From contig NZ_JALPRR010000004.1 of the NCBI RefSeq assembly GCF_023630205.1, forward strand, positions 310,001-374,000: 64,000 nucleotides of DNA. Reading direction: 5' to 3'. Positions within the stretch are counted from its first letter, which is position 1, and each line of letters starts with the position of its first letter. This document shows, one piece after another, positions 57,185-64,000 of the stretch. The stretch comes from Pontibacter ruber. GTDB taxonomy: Bacteria; Bacteroidota; Bacteroidia; Cytophagales; Hymenobacteraceae. The notes beneath the pieces were generated by a model. That model worked only from the letters and a program-made list of their open reading frames with translations, did no database searches and had not been told where the DNA came from. The position numbers and the translations under genes were made by a program.

Positions 57185-60100
57185 ATGAGAAAACTATTAC
57201 TTGTAAGTTTTGCTCTGGTATTTGTCCTGCTGCAGCAGGCAATGGCCCAAGGCAAAACTGTGTCTGGTACGGTAACTGACCAGGCAACTGGTACAGGGCT
57301 TCCGGGCGTTGCTGTACTTGTAAAAGGTACAACCGTAGGTACTGCCACAGGCGCAGACGGAACTTACTCTCTTAATGTGCCTGAAAATGGCAACACCCTA
57401 GTGTTCCGCTTTATCGGTTACAAAACCGTTGAGCGTCCTATTGGTACTGCTAGCGCTATCAACGTTACACTTGAAGTGGATCAGCGCCAACTTGATGAAG
57501 TAGTTGTTGTGGGTTATGGTACACAGCAGAAGAAAGACGTTACCAGCTCTATTGCTCAGGTAAAAGGTGAAAGCATTTCTCAGCTTGCTACTCCGTCTTT
57601 TGATCAGCAGCTGGCTGGCCGTGCTTCAGGTGTACAGATCACACAGCCATCCGGTATCCTTGGTGCTCCTCCTAAGATCAACATTCGTGGTGTAAACTCA
57701 ATTAACTCGAACACGCAGCCACTTATTGTTATCGATGGTGTACCTGCAACTTCTGGCGACCTGGGTGGATTTACGCCTACCAACGCACTGGCTGACATCA
57801 ACCCGAACGATATCGAGTCATTCGAGATCCTGAAGGATGGTGCTGCTACAGCGGTTTACGGTTCACGTGCTGCTAACGGTGTTATCCTGATCACTACCAA
57901 AAAAGGTAAGTCTGGTCAGGCTAAATTTGCTTATGATGGCTGGGCTGGTACTGCAAAAGCTATCGAGCTGCACGACCTGCTGAATGCTCAGGAATTTGTG
58001 GACATCACAAACGAAAAGTATAAAAACATTGGCCAGACTTCGCCTGCTGTAATGGGTGAGTATGATACAGACTGGAACAAGGAAGTATTCCGCACTGCTT
58101 TCCAGCAGAGCCACGCTTTCTCTGCTAGTGGTGGTACTGACAGAAACTCATACTACTTCTCTTTAGGCTATTCTAACCAGGAGGGTATTGGTCGTGCTAA
58201 CAGCTTAGAGCGTTACACTGTACGTTCTAACATGTCTACTAAAGTAACCAAGTGGCTGGATTTCGGTCTACAGGCTGGTTTGTCAAGCCAGATCAACCAA
58301 GGCCCGCTTACAGGTGCTAACAGCTTGTCTGGTAACATCTTCAGCGTGATCCGTATGCACCCTAACGTACCGGTGTTAGATCCAAATGACCCTACTGGCT
58401 ACAACATTGATGATGTAAACACAAGATCTCTTGGCCGTGGTCCAAACACTGCAACTATTGCAAACGGTATCCCTAACATCCGTTTCGTATTGGATAACAA
58501 CCTGCGTAAGTCTACTACATACCGTGGTTTAGGTAACGTATACCTGGACTTCAAACTGGTTGATAACCTGCGTTTCAAGACGTTACTTGGTGCCGACCTT
58601 ACTTTAGTTGATGACTTCCTGTTCAACGACCCACGCCATGGCGACGGTCAGGGATCTAACGGTGTAGTTTCTCAGGCTTACTCTCCTATCAAAGCATGGA
58701 ACTGGCAGAACATCCTGAGCTACAACAAGACTTTCAACGAGGTACATAACCTTGATCTGACTGCAGTTCAGGAATACAACAAATACAGAAGCAGTTTCTT
58801 CCAGGCTCAGGGCACTTCCCTGTCTGATCGTTTCTTCAACGAGAACCTGGTAAGCGGTACATTTGCTAACCAGTTTGCATTTGGTGGTATTGGTGAAAAC
58901 GGTCTTGCTTCTTATCTGGGTCGTTTCAACTATAACTATGCCAGCAAATACTACATTGGTTTCTCAATGCGTGCTGACAAGCTTTCCAAGCTGTCTGAAG
59001 ACAACCGTTGGGGTTATTTCCCAGGTGTATCTGCAGCCTATAGAATCTCTGAGGAAAGCTTCTTCAAGAACTCAACTGCCCTTGGTTTCATCTCTGACCT
59101 AAGAATCAGAGGTAGCTTCGCTGAAGTTGGTAACATCGGTATCCCTGGTGGTAACTATCCATACCTTGGCTCATTCGGCCCAGCACAGTATGGTTCTATG
59201 AACGGTATTGCCTTCAACAACACAGGTAACAAGAATTTGAAGTGGGAATCACAGAAAATCTATGACGCTGGCCTGGATGTTGGTTTATTAGATGGCCGTC
59301 TGAACCTGGAAGTAGCTTACTGGATGAAAGATAACACGGATGTTGTACTTGCTGCACCAACCCCTCCATCACTAGGTGTTCCTAACAACTCTATTATTAG
59401 AAACGTTGGTACTGTAGTGAACGACGGTCTTGAATTCGGCATCTCAGGTACTATTATAGATAAGTCTAACTTCAGCTGGAGCTCTAATCTGAATTTCTCT
59501 ACCCAGCGTAACGAAGTGAAAGCACTGGTAAATGACCGCGACATTGTGTATGATTATACTATCACACGTGTAGGTGAGTCTATTAACTCGATCTATGGCT
59601 ACCAGTACGAAGGCGTTAATAGTTCAAATGGTAACCCAATTTACCGTAAAGCTGACGGCTCGCTGGTACAGGGTAACCTGACTGCTGCTCCTGGCAAATC
59701 AGCTGGTGTATACTATGGCTATGATCCTGCCAACCCAAGCGTACTTGGTAATCAATCGTCCCTGACAGCTGCTGACAAAACTATCCTGGGTACTACACTA
59801 CCTAAGTGGTTTGGTGGTTTTGATAACAACTTCAAGTATGGCAACTTTGACATGAACGTGTTTGTTCGCTTCTCTGGCGGCAACAAGATCATGAACCGTA
59901 CTCGTCAGGACCTGTTAACAATGGCATTTGAGAACAACGGCAGAGAGATCCTTGGCAGATGGCAGAGCCCTGAAAACCCAGGTGATGGCCAAACTCCGAA
60001 ACTGGCTGCCGGTGCAGGTTACAGCAACTTCATCAACACGAACGGCGAATCTTCTTCTCGTTTCGTTGAGAGCGGTAACTTCCTGAAAGTTGGTAACCTG

Positions 60101-60316
60101 GCTTTAGGTTATACACTGCCTAAGACAATCACTGAGCGTGCCAACATCGAGCGCCTGAGAATCTACGCACAGCTGCAGAATGCATTCGTGATCTCTGATT
60201 ACAGTGGCCTTGATCCTGAAACTTATACTAACCTGAACAACGGCAACATGGGTGTTGACTGGAATGGTCAGCCACAGCAGCGTGTGTTCACTGTTGGTTT
60301 AAACCTTGGTTTCTAA
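57185..60316 (+). CDS. SusC/RagA-type TonB-dependent outer-membrane transporter 2
   Basis: 1043 residues, a paralogue of the gene at 51643: the signal peptides share FVLLQQAMAQG and the CarboxypepD-like domains align closely (VTDQATGTGLPGVAVLVKGTT). The plug carries NIRGVNSINSNTQPLIVIDGVP. The barrel ends LNLGF. Codon usage is biased to GGT, GCT, AAC and CTG and there are few AAGTATA words, which suggests strong expression. Substrate unknown. Two leader hairpins precede it. Confidence 0.93.
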   Translation: MRKLLLVSFALVFVLLQQAMAQGKTVSGTVTDQATGTGLPGVAVLVKGTTVGTATGADGTYSLNVPENGNTLVFRFIGYKTVERPIGTASAINVTLEVDQRQLDEVVVVGYGTQQKKDVTSSIAQVKGESISQLATPSFDQQLAGRASGVQITQPSGILGAPPKINIRGVNSINSNTQPLIVIDGVPATSGDLGGFTPTNALADINPNDIESFEILKDGAATAVYGSRAANGVILITTKKGKSGQAKFAYDGWAGTAKAIELHDLLNAQEFVDITNEKYKNIGQTSPAVMGEYDTDWNKEVFRTAFQQSHAFSASGGTDRNSYYFSLGYSNQEGIGRANSLERYTVRSNMSTKVTKWLDFGLQAGLSSQINQGPLTGANSLSGNIFSVIRMHPNVPVLDPNDPTGYNIDDVNTRSLGRGPNTATIANGIPNIRFVLDNNLRKSTTYRGLGNVYLDFKLVDNLRFKTLLGADLTLVDDFLFNDPRHGDGQGSNGVVSQAYSPIKAWNWQNILSYNKTFNEVHNLDLTAVQEYNKYRSSFFQAQGTSLSDRFFNENLVSGTFANQFAFGGIGENGLASYLGRFNYNYASKYYIGFSMRADKLSKLSEDNRWGYFPGVSAAYRISEESFFKNSTALGFISDLRIRGSFAEVGNIGIPGGNYPYLGSFGPAQYGSMNGIAFNNTGNKNLKWESQKIYDAGLDVGLLDGRLNLEVAYWMKDNTDVVLAAPTPPSLGVPNNSIIRNVGTVVNDGLEFGISGTIIDKSNFSWSSNLNFSTQRNEVKALVNDRDIVYDYTITRVGESINSIYGYQYEGVNSSNGNPIYRKADGSLVQGNLTAAPGKSAGVYYGYDPANPSVLGNQSSLTAADKTILGTTLPKWFGGFDNNFKYGNFDMNVFVRFSGGNKIMNRTRQDLLTMAFENNGREILGRWQSPENPGDGQTPKLAAGAGYSNFINTNGESSSRFVESGNFLKVGNLALGYTLPKTITERANIERLRIYAQLQNAFVISDYSGLDPETYTNLNNGNMGVDWNGQPQQRVFTVGLNLGF

Positions 60317-60334
60317 TTTCTAATTATCCTTACA

Positions 60335-61909
60335 ATGAAAAATAGATCTTTTCTTAAAAATAGACTGAAGTTAGCTTTATTAGCGCCGGCGGTTTGCTTT
60401 TCGCTGATGATGACTTCATGCGAAAAAGAAGTTACAGAACTTGACCCTTACGACCGTTTAACTGAAGTTAGTGCCTTTACTACTCCTGAGCGTATCGAAC
60501 TGACAATGGCTGGTGTTTATGACGCAGCTCAGAGTGGTTTCTATGCTGGTGGTGCGGTACGTGGCTATCCTTTTGGTGCGGCACACGTTGAGCAAGGCGA
60601 TAACCGCGGCGAAGACATGCTGAACCTGGAGGCCTTCTACGCTATTACGTACGAGTCTACCTACAATGCAGCTTCTGCTAACAACGTGTACCACTTCGAG
60701 ACGCTTTATTCAGTAATCAACAAAGCTAACGTAGTGATAGAAGGTGTTGAAGGAGCCGTAGCTAATAGCGTTATCTCGGCAGAACAAGGTGCTGCCTACG
60801 TGGCTGAGGCACGTTTCCTGCGTGCACTGTCTCACCACGAACTACTGGTGCACTTTACACGCCCTTATAACCACACAACTGATGCTTCGCACCCAGGTGT
60901 ACCTTACAGAACGTTGCCTGTAAACACCCCAGAACGTGTTGAAGAAGCAAGAATGCAGCCAAGAGGAACTGTAAAAGAAGCTTATGCTAAAGTGCTGGAA
61001 GATCTGGACTTTGCTGAAGCTAACCTGCCTGAAGCTGGTTCTAAGAAAATTTCTAGGGCTAAGAAAGGTGCCGCCATTGCTCTTAAATCTAGAGTTAAAC
61101 TGCACATGGGTGACTGGGCTGGCGTTATTGCAGAAGGTAACAAACTTATCACTGGCACAGAGTCTTTCACAAGCCCTATTGGTGGTTACGCTCTGACGGC
61201 ATCGCCTGAAGGACCGTTTGCGAACAACGCTAGCAACTCCGAGTCGATCTTCTCATTTGAGAACTCTGCTAATGACAACGCCAGTGTAAACGGCTCCCTA
61301 GGTCAGATGTATAATGCTGGTACTGGTGGCCGCGCCCTGGTAGCTATCAGCCCGATTATCTGGAACGCTTCTTTCTGGCCTGAAAAAGATGCACGTCGTG
61401 CAATCACAACCAGCACAGCAAGAGCAATCTATACTAACAAGTATAGAGATGCTACTACACAGTCTGACTGGTCTCCGATAGTACGCTATGCTGAAGTATT
61501 ACTGAACGTTGCAGAAGCTGAAGCAAGAACCGGCAATAACGACAGAGCGCTTGCGCTGTTGAATGCTGTTCGTGGAAGATCTACTGACCAGTTATACACT
61601 GGCATCACTGGCGATGAGCTGGTACAGGCTATCATCAACGAGCGACGTATTGAGTTCTTAGCTGAAGGCATGCGTTGGAAAGATATCCATCGCCTGGCAA
61701 AAGAAAGTAAGTTCGCTCCTGCTGGTATACCTGCCAAAGTAGCGGCTGCTAACCTGAAGCGTGAAGATTATGTTGCTGCAAGTGGTACTGTAAGACCAGA
61801 TGCCATTAAGATCGCAGCCATACCTTACGAGGATTTCCGTTTCATCTGGCCACTTCCAATTTCTGAGACCAGTGCTAACCCAATACTGGAGCAGAACCCA
61901 GGATACTAA
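60335..61909 (+). CDS. SusD/RagB-type surface lipoprotein 2
   Basis: 524 residues. Lipobox MMTSC near residue 29 after a hydrophobic stretch. The body has FTTPERIELTMAGVYDAAQSG at the N-terminus and AEARFLRALSHHELLVHFTRPY, the SusD TPR-like region. The end reads FRFIWPLPISETSANPILEQNPGY, the classic SusD C-terminus. It is 18 bp downstream of susC 2 and ends with a terminator at 61931. Confidence 0.92.
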   Translation: MKNRSFLKNRLKLALLAPAVCFSLMMTSCEKEVTELDPYDRLTEVSAFTTPERIELTMAGVYDAAQSGFYAGGAVRGYPFGAAHVEQGDNRGEDMLNLEAFYAITYESTYNAASANNVYHFETLYSVINKANVVIEGVEGAVANSVISAEQGAAYVAEARFLRALSHHELLVHFTRPYNHTTDASHPGVPYRTLPVNTPERVEEARMQPRGTVKEAYAKVLEDLDFAEANLPEAGSKKISRAKKGAAIALKSRVKLHMGDWAGVIAEGNKLITGTESFTSPIGGYALTASPEGPFANNASNSESIFSFENSANDNASVNGSLGQMYNAGTGGRALVAISPIIWNASFWPEKDARRAITTSTARAIYTNKYRDATTQSDWSPIVRYAEVLLNVAEAEARTGNNDRALALLNAVRGRSTDQLYTGITGDELVQAIINERRIEFLAEGMRWKDIHRLAKESKFAPAGIPAKVAAANLKREDYVAASGTVRPDAIKIAAIPYEDFRFIWPLPISETSANPILEQNPGY

Positions 61910-61930
61910 TTTAGTAACTGTTTTATATGC

Positions 61931-61962
61931 AAAAGCCTGCCAATGTATATTGGCAGGCTTTT
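61931..61962 (+). terminator. Terminator of susCD pair 2
   Basis: Twelve-bp stem AAAAGCCTGCCA / TGGCAGGCTTTT around ATGTATAT, followed by a T-rich run. Confidence 0.9.
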
Positions 61963-62146
61963 CTTTTGAATTATACTTAAGACTCAAAACCGAAAGGTAC
62001 AAAAGTGAAAGTTGCCATACCCTATGCTCTAGCTTTCTGTAATTTTTATACTTGTAAAAGGTTTTCTCTGCCCGTTCAACACAGGTGTGCTTTTCTACCC
62101 CTGTAAAGAAACTAAACAGCCCTGTAAACTGGTTTGAAGATATGCT

Positions 62147-62154
62147 TATCTTTG
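62147..62154 (+). promoter_or_regulatory. Candidate -7 element of rnhB
   Basis: TATCTTTG matches TAnnTTTG, 15 nt before the ATG at 62170. It favours that start over an upstream in-frame ATG at 62134, which would lie before the transcription start. No well-spaced -33 TTTG was found. Confidence 0.4.
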
Positions 62155-62169
62155 GGCATTTATACTTGT

Positions 62170-62775
62170 ATGACACTGATATCGAACCATAGCGGATATA
62201 CCTGGGAGGCAGGCGTTGATGAGGCTGGTCGGGGCTGCCTGGCTGGGCCGGTGGTAGCGGCTGCAGTTATACTTCCTGCCGATTACAAACACGACCTGCT
62301 GACAGATTCAAAGCAGCTAAGCAAGAAACAGCGGGAATTATTGCGGGAAGATATTTACCGGGATGCAGTGGCCTGGTCTGTCGCAGAAGCTACACCTGCT
62401 GAGATCGATGCGATAAATATTCTGCAGGCCACTTTTCTGGCTATGCATCGGGCTGTAGAAAGGTTATCGCTTGCGCCGGAGTATTTGCTGATAGACGGTA
62501 ACCGCTTTAAACCTTATGGGGAAATACCACACACCTGCATGGTAAAGGGAGACGGGAAATACCTCTCTATTGCAGCTGCTTCCGTACTGGCCAAAACGCA
62601 CCGCGATGACCTGATGTCCGAGCTTGCGAAAGAGTACGCTTTCTATGGTTGGGATCAGAATGCAGGATATCCTACTAAAAAGCACCGGGAAGCTATTGCA
62701 GCGCATGGCGCATGCCTGCATCACAGGCAATCGTTTACCCTGCTGGCGGAGCCGCTTCCACTTTTTGAAAGCTGA
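62170..62775 (+). CDS. rnhB: Ribonuclease HII
   Basis: Removes ribonucleotides and RNA primers from DNA. From ATG 62170 the protein (201 residues) begins [22 protein letters not shown], with the catalytic D-E-D motif in [20 protein letters not shown] and the later [10 protein letters not shown] and [14 protein letters not shown]. An in-frame ATG lies upstream at 62134, but the family N-terminus and a TAnnTTTG element support the shorter form. Confidence 0.93.
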   Translation: MTLISNHSGYTWEAGVDEAGRGCLAGPVVAAAVILPADYKHDLLTDSKQLSKKQRELLREDIYRDAVAWSVAEATPAEIDAINILQATFLAMHRAVERLSLAPEYLLIDGNRFKPYGEIPHTCMVKGDGKYLSIAAASVLAKTHRDDLMSELAKEYAFYGWDQNAGYPTKKHREAIAAHGACLHHRQSFTLLAEPLPLFES

Positions 62776-62858
62776 GATTTGCAACTAGTTACCTGCCCGG
62801 TTAGCAGGAGGGATGAAGTATAAACATCACCTCCCTGAGGGCATTTCGCAAGTATAGC

Positions 62859-63296
62859 TTATTTCAGCTTGATCAGATCCAGGAACAGGCTAAAGCTGTC
62901 AAGTGAAGAGTGGCTGTTTTCGAAGCTGTCGAAGGTAAGAGGCTTCACGATATAACCTGTCACATTTAGCTTCTGTGCTGCAAAGCGGTCCGTCTCTTCA
63001 TTGGAGGTTGTCATAATGAAAACCGGGATGTGGCTGAACTCTGGTTCGCGGCGCACCTCTGCCAGAAACTCAAGCCCATTCATTTTAGGCATGTTGATAT
63101 CAAGCAGGATGACACTAGGTGCCGGTGTGATTTTCGGAGTGCCTCCTTCGCCACGTAGCATCGATAAGGCTTCCCGCCCGTTACGTGCCACATGAATAGG
63201 GTGGGTAATATTTATTTTTTTAAGTTCTCGCTCAACATTCATGATATCCAGATAGTCGTCTTCTACTAAAAGGATATTTACTGTTTTATCGGTCAT
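62859..63296 (-). CDS. Single-domain response regulator
   Basis: 145 residues forming only a receiver domain. The acidic pair in LLVEDDYLD, the phospho-acceptor Asp in VILLDINMPKMNG, the Thr in FIMTTS and the Lys in GYIVKPLTF are all present. With no output domain it probably acts by protein interaction, as in Rcp1-type regulators. The partial histidine kinase gene lies 55 bp upstream on the same strand and is the likely partner. Confidence 0.9.
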   Translation of the reverse strand: MTDKTVNILLVEDDYLDIMNVERELKKINITHPIHVARNGREALSMLRGEGGTPKITPAPSVILLDINMPKMNGLEFLAEVRREPEFSHIPVFIMTTSNEETDRFAAQKLNVTGYIVKPLTFDSFENSHSSLDSFSLFLDLIKLK

Positions 63297-63351
63297 GCTT
63301 TTAAATCAGATAAAATATTACTGTAAAACAAAAGTAAGGAATTTATAACTG

Positions 63352-64000
63352 TTATTCCTGATTCTTTGGCCAGCTAAAGCTAAAAGTAGCTCCCTTGCCT
63401 AACTGTGACGCTACCCAGATCGATCCACCCTGACGCTCAACGATCTTTTTAACGATCGCTAAACCAACGCCTGTGCTCTCGACAGCGTCGCGTTCCTGTA
63501 GTGTCTGGAAAATAACAAAAATACGATCGTGGTACGCAGGGTCTATGCCAGGGCCATCGTCTGAAACGGAGAACGTATAAAACGAATCGCTGCTATCCTG
63601 ACACGTAACGTGTACATGCCCGTTCAGATTGTGGTGATACTTCAAAGCATTGCTGATGAGGTTAGAAAAAACCTGATGCAACTGCGTTCGATTTGTATGC
63701 AGTACCGGCAGATGGTTTTGCACCTCTACTTTAAACCCAGCAGGCGGCGTAAGCATGTCAACTACTTCTGTAAGCAATTCGTTTACGTCCACATCCTCTG
63801 TTGCGTGTTTGGTACGACCAATGCGGGCAACATCAAGTATACCGTTGATCAGGTTCTCCATGCGGTGCACACGCACGCGCATCATCATCAGGTATTCCTG
63901 CACGTTTGGCGGCAACTCCTTGCCCATGTCTTCTTCTACCCAGCGCGACGCTACTTCAATGCCACGGAGAGGTGCCTTCAGGTCATGCGATACTACGTAG
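63352..64000 (-). CDS. Sensor histidine kinase, C-terminal part
   Basis: The frame runs off the window end. The visible ~216 residues contain the H-box in VSHDLKAPLRGIEV (phospho-acceptor His), the dimerisation helices, the N box LISNALKYH, G1 DDGPGID and G2 TGVGLAIVKKIV. It is the kinase core; the sensory domains lie outside the window. The receiver protein downstream is likely its partner. Confidence 0.9.
   Translation of the reverse strand, partial: YVVSHDLKAPLRGIEVASRWVEEDMGKELPPNVQEYLMMMRVRVHRMENLINGILDVARIGRTKHATEDVDVNELLTEVVDMLTPPAGFKVEVQNHLPVLHTNRTQLHQVFSNLISNALKYHHNLNGHVHVTCQDSSDSFYTFSVSDDGPGIDPAYHDRIFVIFQTLQERDAVESTGVGLAIVKKIVERQGGSIWVASQLGKGATFSFSWPKNQE

Noticed and set aside
62134-62169. 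Upstream in-frame ATG extending rnhB by 12 residues
   Set aside because: The extra residues are not in the family and a TAnnTTTG element lies inside them, so transcription would begin after this ATG.

Overview
The window is a chromosomal segment of a Bacteroidota bacterium, most likely order Cytophagales, family Hymenobacteraceae (Pontibacter-like). That placement is inferred. It rests on two SusC/SusD pairs, a bacillithiol gene (bshA), the order lptA-like, bamD, rpoZ, coaBC, DUF4835, recN, Bacteroidota-type promoters (TTTG then TAnnTTTG), near absence of Shine-Dalgarno sites, and moderate GC. I see no rRNA, tRNA, CRISPR array, intact insertion sequence or prophage.

Layout: 1-5.6 kb holds the end of a membrane pyrophosphatase (hppA), purine and energy genes (hpt, adk), the GTPase obgE and the chaperone pair grpE-dnaJ. 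5.8-10.6 kb has an ABC exporter pair, a ChaN-like haem/iron protein, an A-type Fe-S carrier and an unknown membrane-anchored protein. 10.6-18 kb, on the minus strand, carries a serine pathway in two genes (a SerB-SerA fusion and an aminotransferase), bshA, and a GH3 hexosaminidase fused to a beta-lactamase-like serine hydrolase. 18.4-22 kb has mutL and two tandem rhomboid proteases. 22.6-25.1 kb has mdh and tilS on the minus strand. 25.2-33.2 kb is an envelope/core block: lptA-like, bamD, rpoZ, a split coaC/coaB, DUF4835, a small Sm-like candidate, recN and fabI. 33.3-37.4 kb is accessory: a small membrane protein, a glycosyltransferase, a cupin, a Kazal-type lipoprotein and three YtxH-type stress proteins. 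37.5-51 kb has lysS, a cNMP/CBS/DUF294 signalling protein with an overlapping exonuclease, a Nudix hydrolase, plsC, gatC, a 1013-residue membrane TPR protein, a LolD-type ATPase, a cobalamin adenosyltransferase, ilvE, and prfB with its programmed frameshift. 51.6-61.9 kb holds two SusCD pairs separated by a broken susD tail. 62-64 kb has rnhB, a response regulator and a partial histidine kinase.

The most unusual signals lie at the DNA level. (1) The heptamer AAGTATA/TATACTT occurs about 115-120 times by my manual scan, against roughly 8 expected for an arbitrary 7-mer on both strands at equal base frequency. It occurs in genes in all reading frames, in intergenic DNA, and as the outer arms of long terminator palindromes. 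(2) A roughly 230-bp intergenic repeat occurs three times, next to GC-rich hairpins and, in two copies, a perfect 20-bp palindrome. The order of parts is conserved, so it looks like a composite module. Gene-level curiosities are the split coaBC, the SerB-SerA fusion, a MutL without recognisable endonuclease motifs, a possible Sm-like small protein and a susD remnant.
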